15,836 nt of DNA from Pelagophyceae sp. CCMP2097 (Eukaryota > Sar > Pelagophyceae). A program made the position numbers and the translations under genes. Positions 1-8,674 of this stretch are shown here, in pieces. The notes under the pieces were generated by a model that ran no database searches, was not told where the DNA came from, and saw only the letters and a program-made list of their open reading frames with translations. The stretch is from NCBI GenBank assembly GCA_026770575.1, contig MU657175.1, forward strand, positions 779,577 through 795,412. Direction: 5' to 3'. Each line of letters opens with the position of its first letter. Positions within the stretch are counted from its first letter, which is position 1.

Positions 1-176
1 CGGCGCCAGTCCGCCGCGCTGCGCCGGACTCTATACCCGACTTCCCCCAGCCGAGGGCTCCTTCGAAGGCGTTTGAACCAATTTGAAAAGTTTTAAAAAG
101 TACGCCCGATTCGAGGTTATGGGCTACCTGAAATCGGTGTTACGTACTCTGCAAAGGACGGCGGACGGCTGAGCTC

Positions 177-1079
177 ATGAGGGTGCATTTACATTTTACA
201 AAAGACTTTAACAATGACTTCCACCAATCGGCCGCCGCTTCACCGAAATTCCGCTTCCCCAACAAGCCTCGCGGCGTGCACCACTGGCTCGAGCACCACG
301 GAGAGGCGTTTTCGGAGAACCATTGGCACGAAGACGAGGACGTGGTCATCGTGCTGCTGGACCCGGACTTTGTGCTTCTAAGGCCGATGGACCTCTGGGC
401 TTTATCCGGCGAAGAAGCCGACTCCAGCACCGACCGCTGGGACGACCGCGCCGCTGTCATCCAGATGATTGGCAAGCCGAAAGCCCATTGGAACGGCCTC
501 GGCTCGAAATGGCTCGATTTCAACTTATCCAAGATCTGCGGTCCCGATTCGCCCCGTCTCAAAGTGACGCCCGTCTACGCCTCGAAGCATTTAGACGCAG
601 GCCCGCCCTACGTCGCGCATTGGAAAGACCTTTGGGCCATTTCCGTGAAATGGGTCGAATTTATGCCAAAGTTCTTCGACGAGTATCCGAACGTCAACGG
701 CCCGAACAAGGACCCAACCAGGCACTACGCTGAGATGTACGCCTACGTCGCCGCCGTATCGCACTTGAAGCTGGAACAGTCTTTGATCAATGGGATGATG
801 GTGGGCTGCATGGTCGGCTGGGACCCCGTCGACCGCCTCTCCGCAAAGACTTTAAAAAACGACCAATGCGGCAGGCCTTTGGACGGCTTGGGCACTTCTG
901 CTTGGTCAGAAGGTCGAGGGCCGTCGCTGCTGCATTACTGCCAGTCGCATGCCTTTGGACCGTATAAATTCCAGAAAAGGGCCGTCGATGCCCATGACAA
1001 AGCCGCCGGAAGATTTGTTCTCCAACGCGACAAAGTACCTTTCGCCGGAGACGATTCTGCAATGCGGGGGACGTTGTAG
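177..1079 (+). CDS. Hydroxyproline O-arabinosyltransferase / peptidyl-serine galactosyltransferase-like glycosyltransferase, 5'-partial
   Basis: A Golgi/ER-type glycosyltransferase that would add sugar to hydroxyproline or serine of secreted proteins (HPAT/SGT1 families, CAZy GT95/GT96). The 300 residues contain the family order I know: a PNKPRGVHHWLEH segment (about 28-41), the acidic metal-binding motif LLDPDFVLLRPM (about 60-71), GLGSKWLDFN (about 107-116), GPPYVAHWKDLW, the MYAYVAA helix, and a C-terminal LLHYCQSHAFGPYKF. The conserved part is uninterrupted. The frame is open upstream to a stop at 129-131, and a likely 3' splice site ends at the G of position 156 (GCAAAG). The ATG at 177 is therefore probably internal, and the N-terminal membrane anchor and first domain strands should lie in exons left of the window. 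The stop is TAG at 1077-1079. The gene converges with the glutamate dehydrogenase homologue. The donor sugar cannot be read from sequence alone. Family call is confident; the start is not. Confidence 0.85.
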   Translation: MRVHLHFTKDFNNDFHQSAAASPKFRFPNKPRGVHHWLEHHGEAFSENHWHEDEDVVIVLLDPDFVLLRPMDLWALSGEEADSSTDRWDDRAAVIQMIGKPKAHWNGLGSKWLDFNLSKICGPDSPRLKVTPVYASKHLDAGPPYVAHWKDLWAISVKWVEFMPKFFDEYPNVNGPNKDPTRHYAEMYAYVAAVSHLKLEQSLINGMMVGCMVGWDPVDRLSAKTLKNDQCGRPLDGLGTSAWSEGRGPSLLHYCQSHAFGPYKFQKRAVDAHDKAAGRFVLQRDKVPFAGDDSAMRGTL

Positions 1080-1847
1080 CGGCGATCGAGCGAAAGAGGC
1101 GAAACGCGCGGCGTTCGTCTTTTGCGTCACCGAGTCGGCGATCAACGGCGCGCGGCAACGGCGAGGCGAACCGTGCGCCGACTAGACGGGCGCGCCGCTC
1201 CGAGGCTGCTCCGCCGCCTTCTGGTAAAGGGCAACGGCTTCGACCGTGCGTGGCCGAGCGACGGCGCTCGTCGACGAGGCCCCACGCGGAGCGCGGCCGT
1301 GCACGCGACGCCAGCAGCGCCTCTTGCGACGGAATCTCTGCGAGGCATCTGCGAGGACTGCGACGCCCCGGCGGCAGCGACCTGGGCGGCACGCGCGGCG
1401 GCGGCGCTGCGCCATGATGCACGGACGTCGGACGCCATGGGCAAAAAGCCCGACGCTCTCCATCGTCGACGGTCGTCTACGGAGAGGCGGGCGTCTGTAT
1501 CGTGACCATCGAAGATCGGACGCCCGTTCGACGCACCAAGGAGGCGGGGGACCCTCCCTTAAAAGTAAAGCACGGTCCCCAATGCGCATCGTCGTCGGCA
1601 GGACCCCGACGGCGTCGACCGCCCTTGAGGTGTGTGATTATGTACGTGGCCGACGGGGTCCTGGCGCAAGAGTGATCTGCGTAAGGTGCGCGCTCCGTGT
1701 CGTGTCCCTTTGCACGCCCTCGCGCCGACGGGGCGGGGCAGCCAGCCCTCGTGCCTCTCGGGCAGGGGCGGCCGCAGAGTCCGCCGCGGCCGTGGCCCAG
1801 GGTCGCCTCGCCTGGAGCGCTGCGCTTCGCCGCTCCGCCTCGCCGCT
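1080..1847. other. Intergenic stretch between convergent genes, no supported gene
   Basis: About 770 bp of very GC-rich DNA between the stop codons of the glycosyltransferase (+) and the glutamate dehydrogenase homologue (-). All six frames are open for long distances because stop codons are rare at this GC, and the translations are Arg/Pro/Ala-rich without recognisable domains. On the minus strand two short peptides resemble parts of a Sel1-type repeat (REGVQRD near 1710-1730 and ALYQKAAEQ near 1205-1235), but they cannot be joined into a phase-consistent repeat. Probably the 3' UTRs of the two flanking genes, possibly with a decayed gene. Confidence 0.4.
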
Positions 1848-4270
1848 CTAGATGGCGCCGTGCGAAGCGAGGACGTTCGCGACGCGGAGGAACGAGGCAA
1901 TGTCCGTGCCGGCCTTGAGGTCGCCGCGCATGTTGTACTCGTTGGCCGTGCGGATGACCTAGGAAGCGAGACGTTGGCTTTTGAAGATGGGCCTGAAACA
2001 AGCCCCTTAAAGGGCCTGAAACAAGTCCCCTTTCGTCTCGCTTTCTTCGACGCGCCTCTTGGAAGATGGCGAGCGCGGCGGCGTCGACCTTTGTGACGAC
2101 CTCGGCGTCGGACATGAGGTCCTCGTCAGAGTCCGTGTTGGTGACCTATTGAATCGGTTGATCGGAATGTCCTCTGAAACGATCCGTTTTCTATAGTACT
2201 CGATCTCAAACTCTTTCAGCTGACGAGCACCCCGGCATCGAATGTGTGATCGCTCGTTGGTTCCCAAAACGCGGTCTCGCGCGGCCGTGCCGGCGGCGAG
2301 CGTGGCTTTGTACGGCGCGTACATGATGCCGAGCTTCTTGTACGTCTTAATGGCCCCCACCGTCGAAGGCGCGTGTGACGAATCCACGACGGCCATGCAC
2401 CCGCCCGCCGCCAAGAGCTTGGCCGACTCCTCGTCGATCTCGCCCGAACCCGCGCACGGGAAGACCTATTCAAAGCGGATGGGGCCCCATTCGAGGCGGG
2501 CCGAGGATCAGCCCTTTTGTGGATCCATATGGGGCGAAAAAAGTCCTCAGAGGCCCTTTGATCCTCTGGATTCCAAGACGCCGGTGGCGAACGAGGTCGC
2601 AGGGAATGGAGAAGATGTTGGCAGGCTCGTTGAATTTCGCAGTCGTGCTCGCGATGATGTAGCGGCCGATCCGGGCGCCGCGCTCCGCTTTGATCTGCGA
2701 GATTTGGCGGAGCTTTGGTTCCGTGATGCCCTTTGGCTCGTAAACGTGGCCTAAATGCCGTTAAGGTTTGCCGGTCCGGTATGCGGAACCGCAGATTCGC
2801 GTTTTTCTAATCAATCAGGTGCCATCCAACAAGCGCCAGTCGACGACCCCACTCCCGATGGACGCAGTTGGAAACCGCTGCGGTCGGAGAAGGTGAGCGG
2901 GATGGCGCCGAGCGAGACGAGGCGCTCTGCGACGGCCAACGCGATTTTCCCACTGCCGGTGATCAGGCAGCGCTTGCCCTGGAGCGACTCGCCGCGCTCG
3001 GCGAGCATGTGCTTGGCGAAGTGGACCGCACCTTTTCGATTCACGGATGACGTCGCAATGGCCACCCACTGGGCCCCTTCGCGTCGTCCCCGATGCACCA
3101 ATCGCCGAATCGCCGAATCGCACCGTAGCCAAAGGCCTCCGGATGGGCGAGCGTGCCTCCCCAGAGAAGGCCGCGGCCGTGGCGGGAGAAGTTGTTGGAG
3201 GAGCGCTTGTATTGGCCGTACAAGTAGCCCACCTCCGCGCGCCCGACGCCGCGGCCGATCGACGGCAGGTCCGTGCCGGGGCCAATGTACTTGGCCAGCT
3301 CCGTCATGAACGACCTAAAGAGGCCGAGGTTGGGGGCGTCTTGATGGGCATTTTGAAGCACTCGGCTCCATTCGGACGCCGCTTTTTCGCTGGCAGAAGC
3401 GCTGGATCTCCGCCTCGGAAGCGCGCGACGGGTCGAAGTTACTCCCGCCGGCGGCGCCGCCGATTCGGGCGCCCGTCAAGGCGTTTCCGAAATTCGCCGC
3501 AAAGGCCATGCCTGCGTGACAGAGCGTAGGCGGCGTCACCCTACAGACCGTCACCCCAGGGCCGCAGACGAATACAGAGGCCTTTGGCGGGCCCGGGGCC
3601 GTCGTCGAGGGCCCTCGTCTCCGTATTCCGACGTACCCTTCAACATATCAGAATCGACATGCGCCCCAAAGTGCAGCGGCCCTTCGTACGGCCCCAGAGT
3701 CGAAGAGTACTGCACGCGGTAGCCGCGGTGCGTGCGCACGACGCCAGAGTCGTCGAGGTAGGAGACGCGGAACTGGACCGAACGCTCCGGCTCCAAGAAG
3801 ATCTTGGCAAGCCTAAAAAAAGAGATTGGCAAGCCTCGTCCACAAAAAGTCAAGGCCATCACCACGAAGAACAAGGTATCTCACCACGCGTAGCGCGGCG
3901 AGCGGTCGAAGACCGCGCTCAGGGAAGAGGTGAACGACTCGAACTGCTCGAGATAGTGTTTCTTGTGCTGGTCTCGGCGCTTCGCCTCGTGCACGAGGAG
4001 CTGGACGGCCTCCAAGCCAGTCTTAAAGTACTTCTTCTCGCCCGCGACCTACGAGGGATTTCAGCGTTTGGGCAGGGGTTTGAGGGGTTTCGGGATGCTG
4101 CACACACGGAACACGCCTAGTCCGCCCCGCCTTTAGAGCGCGCCGCCGAGGCCCGGCGGCCCGGGAAAGAGGCGCAATCGTGCGCCACGTACGGTCAGCA
4201 GCGGCATGGCGCGCCACTGGCGGACGCTCGTCGTCGTCGAGGAGCCGTGGACGCCGCCCTGGGGCGTCAT
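1848..4270 (-). CDS. NADP-type glutamate dehydrogenase homologue lacking active-site residues, 10 exons
   Basis: Exons (minus strand): 4270-4193, 4048-3885, 3812-3637, 3511-3391, 3314-3124, 3031-2876, 2750-2593, 2465-2271, 2145-2056, 1958-1848. All phases agree, giving 479 residues, close to the usual ~450 of hexameric enzymes that convert 2-oxoglutarate and ammonium to glutamate. Recognisable blocks are EPERSVQFRV (88-97), GYRVQYSSTLGP (111-122), GGSNFDP, RFCQSFMTEL, VGYLYGQYKR, LLWGGTLAHPEAFGYG, the nucleotide-binding GSGKIA, ASTTAKFNEP and the C-terminal EYNMRGDLKAGTDIASFLRVA. Aligned to Clostridium symbiosum numbering, Lys89, Lys113, Lys125 and Asp165 correspond to Glu124, Gly148, Ala160 and Gly200, and EGANMPST has become DSSHAPST. 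Catalysis as in the family is therefore unlikely. The frame upstream of the ATG at 4270 stays open to 4468 and is Arg/Ser/Ala-rich with few acids (ARRLSSLAR), like a mitochondrial leader, so the true start may be further upstream. Two introns use GC donors. This is a divergent paralogue or pseudoenzyme; the intact frames argue against simple decay. Confidence 0.88.
1989..2032. repeat. Tandem ~21-bp duplication inside an intron
   Basis: GGGCCTGAAACAAGCCCCTT (from 1989) recurs from 2012 as GGGCCTGAAACAAGTCCCCTT, a 23-bp period with one substitution. It lies within the last intron of the glutamate dehydrogenase homologue (1959-2055). Confidence 0.85.
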
Positions 4271-5533
4271 TCGCGCCAGGGACGAGAGGCGGCGCGCCGC
4301 GGGGCCGATGACGCCTGAAGAACGCCTCAAAGCCGCGCCTCGAATCCAAGAGGCCTGAGAATGCAGGGCCGGGCCTCGGTGAGCCGCAGAGCCCTGCGGA
4401 CGGGCCCGCCGCCTTTGCCGAGAAAGGCGCCAAGGCTTGAAAGAGATACTCTCTGCGCAGCCAGTCAAGGCCGATCAAGCGCCCGGCGCTCTCTCGAGTT
4501 GCCGCGGCGCCCGCGGAAACGTTTGGTGCTTTGGCCGAAGCGCGTTTGCACCATTCCGTCGGAACATGGCCGAGGGTCGGGGCGCGGACTGGGCGAGGTC
4601 TTGGGTTCCGTGGCTCGTTCAACAAGTCGACCCCAGAATAGGCTGCCACAACTGTTCCGTTGATCGGATCATTTTGTGGTGTGTGTCTACGAAAAGGTTG
4701 CTCTCGGTCTCCGACTCTCCCCTTGAAAAAACGCCTGAAAAGCACTGTCGAATTAGATTATCACCGGAAATCTATTAACTATTTTTGGCTCGTGAAGGCG
4801 GCTGGCGCTGCGTCGGCCACTCCCGCGAGACGCCCTGGGCGCGCTTGTTTGGCTTTTTCGTCAACTGCCTTATTTTGGCGATCTTCTGCGAAAGCTTCTT
4901 AATTTAGTAGTTAATCAAGTCTAAACCTTAGGGCACAAATCAAAAGTCGATGAAGGCGCCAATGAGTTCCCGGCCAATTGAGACAGACGTTAGGGGCACT
5001 ATGCCCGAACGTTATGTCCAAATTGGCCGGCAATTCCTTGCCTCCAAAGTAGGCTACTAAAATTTCGCGGTTTGAGACGTTTCTTCTTCGCGCGCTGGTC
5101 TCCGAGGCGCCAACTAATACGACTGGAGGGAGCGGCAAGAGCGCACGCGCTAAAAAAAGTTATCTTCGGCGATTTCTGTTGTGCAAATTCGACAGTGAAG
5201 GGCACTTTTTTGAATGCGCGTGGCGCGCCGCGCATGCGCGTCCCATAGACCCGTTAAGCGGCGCCATGGACGACCCGAAAGAGCTGGGAGGGCCGGCGCG
5301 GAGACCGCGCGGCTCGAAAAAGGAGCCTGAGGAGGTCGGGACTGTCCGAAAGTTGACTTTGCGACGTGTTCCGACGGCGGCACTTGCGGCCATCGGGACT
5401 GTAGGCCACGCAGCAGGGCGCGGCGGGCCCTCGCCGGCGCTTTTCGGGTCGCGCCGGCCTCGAGCGGCGCCTCTGCACTCGCCGGTGTCGGTCCAAGGTC
5501 AGGGTCGGTACGTCGGCCGACTTATAAGGGCAG
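4271..5533. other. Long intergenic stretch, probable promoter side of the dehydrogenase homologue
   Basis: About 1.26 kb with no gene I can support. From 4271 to about 4468 the minus strand continues the open frame of the dehydrogenase and may hold its leader-coding 5' exon, with a plausible acceptor (CATTCTCAG) near 4362-4370. From about 4640 to 5200 the DNA is clearly richer in A+T than its surroundings, including ATTAACTATT-like and AATTTAGTAGTTAAT stretches, as expected of a promoter or spacer. It also contains the inverted repeat at 4957-5044. A plus-strand ATG at 5266 has a good Kozak context (GCGCCATGG) and opens 110 codons, but the translation has no recognisable feature and runs antisense into the next gene's last exon. 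Confidence 0.45.
4957..5044. repeat. Imperfect inverted repeat / hairpin with ~42-bp arms and 3-nt loop
   Basis: The core arms are CCGGCCAATT (4970-4979) and AATTGGCCGG (5021-5030). Inside them GACA and ACGTT on the left pair with AACGTT and TGTC on the right, and GGGCA (4994-4998) pairs with TGCCC (5002-5006) around a CTA loop (4999-5001). Outside the core, pairing continues more weakly to about 4957 and 5044 (about 14 of 19 positions). It could be a small inverted-repeat transposon relic, a hairpin RNA or a regulatory cruciform. No coding sequence overlaps it. Confidence 0.75.
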
Positions 5534-6827
5534 TCAGCTCGGCGGCCGTGCGTGGGCGACGCGCGGCGGCGGCGCCGCCTGGTGCGTGTACGTGACGCGC
5601 CGGCGAAACGTGGCCTCGAGCTCCACAGACTGCAGCGACTGCAGCGACTGCACCGACCCCGACGCCGCCGAAGCGTAGCGCGTGGGCGGCGGCGGCGGCG
5701 TGGACGATGCGCCCTGCCGGGAGACATCACGGCGGACGGCTCCGGCCGATGAACGTCGATGCACGGCGGATCAACGTTCTCTGCAAACGGTCGATGCCCT
5801 CAGCACTCTTTCCCCAGGAAGGCGCACCGTCGTCCGTCGTCGCAGCGAGCCAGAGTCGCGAACGTCTTCGACGCGCCGCCCCGTGCGGTCGTTTGACCAA
5901 ACGGCGGACCTGCACCGAGCGATGTTGCAAGACAAAGGAGCGCTTGAGGGTCCCACGTTCGGACTGCCTCTTGCTCGGGCCTTATCGCACCAGCCGAGCG
6001 CGCCGTTTTCGGGCGCGTCGAAGAGTCGCCGCGAGCCGTCGGCCGGCTTCTCGTCGGCGACGCTCCGGAGCGCCACCAGCGCAGTCTCGACGCCCAAAAG
6101 TTCGCCTAAGCAGGAGTTCGCCTGACGCAAGCTCTCGGGACGGTGCGCCGAAACGCGACGACGCGAAGCATACGACGAAGACGGGCCCAAAGACGCCGTC
6201 TAAACGCTCGGCGGCGTCGATCCTACAGCACGCCGAGTCGAGGGCCCGCGGCGGGCTCGCGCGGCAGGCATGCGGGCGACGCACTCGGCCCTGGCGTCTT
6301 TGATGCGCCTGTGCGCCTCGCTTCGCCGAAGCCGCGCCGCCGCGAGCTGCGTTTGGTACCCGGCGGCCTCTGCCGCGCGAACCGCGTGCGCCCGCGCGTC
6401 CTCCGGTGAAACGCGGCGCAGCAGTCGTTGGCCAGAGAGCGGGTGTACCGAGCAGACATATCCGGATCCGTCGGCGAGCTCGACCCAGGTACCGTCGTCG
6501 GCGCCCTCGCCCGCCGCAACGTCGCGGCAGAGCAATACGTCCCTGCGGAGCGACGCTTCGGCGGAGCGGAGGCACGGGCCGGAGCCGCAGAGGGCGGCCT
6601 CGGACGACGGCGCTTCTCCGACGGCAGACGCACCCTGGCCAGACCGCGGCTCCCGTGCGTCTAGCGCCGGCCTGCGGTGCGTCGCGCACGGCGATGGGGG
6701 CGTCGAGTGGACTAGGCTCCTCGATAGCATATCGAGCCTCGAGTGCATCGCGCGACGCCTCGAGTGCCTCGATAGGCGCCTCGATTGCGGCGCCCACCGC
6801 GCCGCGGCCGTAGTGCAGCAGGTACAT
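5534..6827 (-). CDS. Hypothetical protein with a WW-like segment, 6 exons
   Basis: I do not recognise the gene family. The proposed exons (minus strand) are 6827-6634, 6542-6285, 6222-6174, 6121-5991, 5909-5828 and 5713-5534. They give 297 residues and close in phase, with donors GTGCGT, GTGCGT, GTATGC, GTGCGA and GTGCGC. Residues 1-60 are helical and acidic (AAIEAPIEALEASRDALEAR). Residues 82-103 (GTWVELADGSGY...HPLSGQ) look like the first half of a WW domain (Trp, then Gly-Tyr, then x-Pro-x-x-Gly), but the second Trp is missing. A charged helix follows (about 108-150). The C-terminus is Pro/Ser/Gln-rich, with PPPPPT and a thrice-repeated SLQ. Middle exons 3 to 5 are less certain, because alternative splice sites (for example the acceptor TTAG near 6109) also keep a frame. 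The ATG at 6827 has an open frame upstream, so a further 5' exon is possible. Confidence 0.55.
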
Positions 6828-7323
6828 GCGCGACGGACGCCCGGGACGCGGGCCGCGGCGCGAGCGACCAACGGCGTAAACGGCGGACTCGGAACGACAG
6901 GACTGTACTCGCTTAAGGCGGTTCTACTAAAGTCAAAAGTTGCAGCTCACTTGAAGTGTGGCACAAAACGACATGGCTTTGTCGGCCGATTGGGGGTCTC
7001 TTGCGCCTCCCACTCCAGGCGAGTAACAGGGGGCGTATTGAAAACAAACTCCACCAGGAGACCCCATCTATAGCAGCCCCCAGTAGGCCCGCGTCCTCGT
7101 CGGACGCGTCCCATCCGCCAGGTATTCTCGGTGTCCTCTTTCTACGGAAATCTTTGGAGCTATCTTTGTCACCGCTCGTCCACGCCCTGCTCGTCCACGA
7201 CACGCGTCGCGTAAGCCTTCCCCCTCTTTGACACGCGTTTCGTAAGCCCACCCCCTCGCCGCGCTTTGCCAGGGCGCCGTGCATTTGGACGTTCGCAAGA
7301 AGTGTGTTGGTGCTTTACGACCG
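6828..7323. other. Intergenic spacer between two minus-strand genes
   Basis: About 500 bp lying downstream of the EGF-repeat gene and upstream of the WW-like gene, so it should hold the terminator of one and the promoter of the other. It is less GC-rich than its flanks around 6905-7100. Near 7200-7261 it has an imperfect 31-bp tandem repeat. Open frames here on both strands show no domain. Confidence 0.5.
7200..7261. repeat. Imperfect 31-bp tandem repeat
   Basis: Two adjacent units begin ACACGCGTCGCGTAAGCC (7200) and ACACGCGTTTCGTAAGCC (7231) and continue into similar C-rich tracts. About three quarters of positions match. They lie in the spacer 3' of the EGF-repeat gene. Confidence 0.7.
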
Positions 7324-8674
7324 TTAGAGCGCCAGCGCGGAGAGGAGCGTGCAGTCGTGGCCGTACCTATCGAAAAGTATTGCGGGCATTTTGTGGTATT
7401 TTGTGGTATTTTGCGCCGATGGCGCCTCTTCGTGCCGCCCCTGGCCTCGGACTCTTGTCTTTGGTTCTTATTGCGCCGTCTTCCGGTTTGCGTTTGCCCG
7501 GGCGCCGCAGCTCGCGAGCCCGTAAAACAATTGCACTCTCCGGAAGTGTAATCACATTTCCCCCTGTTGGCGCAGTCGACCTGGCAGATGTTGCCCGTCT
7601 CGCCGACGCCGTGGCCGTAGCGAGCAGTGACGTTGGAACAGTCCGTTTCGTCAACCTAATAGAGTGCGGAGATCTGCCGCCAGAAAACGTCGAAGACGAC
7701 CCTTGCCGGCAGCGCGATGCGGCCACGAGTCTCCAGCGTCCTCGAGTCTCCAGCGTCCTCGACTTCGACTCTCGGTCCTCCCTTCCGCGGCTGCTTTTTC
7801 ATTCTCCGGCGCGGCTCCTCGCGTAGGGCGTGTACGGGTCGTCGCCGAGCGGGCAGTGCCGGAGGGAGCAGTCGTGGGAGAACCATTCCGGCTCTTGCCG
7901 TTGGCCATCCAGCAAGCCGACGTCCCAGGAAGAGTCGCATACGCAGCCATATATCCGATCTTGATCCCACCGAGTCGTCGACGCTTTACCAGTGTACGTG
8001 TTCGCCCCGGGCGAGAGCGGCAAAGCGTCCTTGAGCTTGGCGATGCGCTTCATCGGGAGGCACTTGCCGTGACCGCTGCACTCGTTGCCGCAGCCGTAGC
8101 GCTCGCACGCCGCGCCAGAGAAACCCGGGTAACACATGCCTAGGCGCCGAGGAACGTCGAGGGGCGACCCGCTAAAGGCCTCTGCGGGTGACCTCTCGGA
8201 AGGCGATCGGGGGCCTCCTCGGTCGGCGCAAAAGGTTCGCCCGCAGACGACGCACAGGTGCCCGTGACGCGCTCGCAGTCGCCCTTGGCCGAGCACTCGG
8301 CGAGCGCGTGCGCCGTGTCCACCTACGGCCCGGCTTCGTCGACGGATTGCGGCCTCGTCTCGCAGGGCCTTTGCGCACCTCTGTCGGCACGTCCGCCCAG
8401 GCCGGGCCTCCCGGGCACGTGCGCTGCGAGCAGTCGTGGTTCCTCGTCGTCGCCACGTCCGTCTTCGCGCCCCAGCCCTCGTAGCCTAGCTGGGCGGTCA
8501 AGGGAGACGTATAGGAGGAGCGCAGGGACGCCGCGGGCATTGTTCCGCACATTCACAATAGTCCTGGTCAGTGACGCACGTCCCGTGCCCGTTGCAAAAG
8601 CCCTGCGCCAAACAGTTCGACGCCTCGGAAACGGCGCCGAGCACCGCCAGCGCGGCGGCGCAGCGGCGCCGCAT
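7324..8674 (-). CDS. Secreted EGF-like (tenascin-like) repeat protein, 6 exons
   Basis: Exons (minus strand): 8674-8551, 8485-8379, 8322-8256, 8139-7823, 7655-7516, 7366-7324, giving 265 residues in perfect phase. Residues 1-20 form a short signal peptide (MRRR then Ala/Leu/Val-rich). Cys-rich EGF-like units follow: CNGHGTC...CECYEGWG (27-46), HDCSQRTCPGG, AECSAKGDCERVTGTCMCYPGFSG, CSGHGKC, IYGCVCDSSW, the HDCSLRHCPLGDDPYT block, and a last unit, CDYTSGECNC then FTGSYGHDC, which fits C-x-C-x2-G-x2-G-x2-C. In this algal and oomycete family the proteins are extracellular or wall-associated; the ligand is unknown. No membrane segment is seen after the signal, so it is probably secreted. The last two introns need GC donors (GCGAGG at 7822, GCGAGC at 7515). 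Those junctions are chosen because only they keep phase and restore the EGF cysteine spacing. It is transcribed divergently from the 902-residue gene. Confidence 0.85.
7388..7413. repeat. 10-bp tandem repeat (ATTTTGTGGT x2.6) in an intron
   Basis: ATTTTGTGGT occurs at 7388-7397 and 7398-7407, followed by ATTTTG. It lies in the last intron of the EGF-repeat gene, near its 3' splice site in the direction of transcription. Confidence 0.9.
7726..7759. repeat. Exact 17-bp tandem duplication in an intron
   Basis: CGAGTCTCCAGCGTCCT at 7726-7742 is repeated exactly at 7743-7759, within the fourth intron (7656-7822) of the EGF-repeat gene. Confidence 0.92.

Noticed and set aside
1..128. Upstream exon of the glycosyltransferase
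   Set aside because: No frame shows the expected N-terminal family motifs and no donor/acceptor pair is convincing; probably intron or sequence outside the conserved part.
1182..1740. Possible Sel1-repeat protein on the minus strand (REGVQRD, ALYQKAAEQ)
   Set aside because: The two pieces are about 470 nt apart, in different frames, and no phase-consistent splice joins them into the 36-residue repeat; may be chance or an old remnant.
2146..3636. The four ~125-nt introns as copies of one introner
   Set aside because: Direct comparison by eye shows no shared sequence beyond splice sites; only the length agrees.
4206..4358. 50-codon plus-strand ORF (MARHWRTLVV..., PEERLKAA)
   Set aside because: It overlaps, on the opposite strand, the first coding exon and leader frame of the dehydrogenase homologue, which has a phase-matching GTACGT donor at 4192.
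5266..5595. 110-codon plus-strand ORF with good Kozak context
   Set aside because: No recognisable feature, antisense to the last exon of the WW-like gene at its end, and GC alone keeps such frames open.
7266..7826. Plus-strand open frame with a signal-peptide-like Leu/Ala-rich stretch
   Set aside because: It lies antisense across three exon/intron parts of the EGF-repeat gene, whose cysteine pattern and phase are far stronger evidence.
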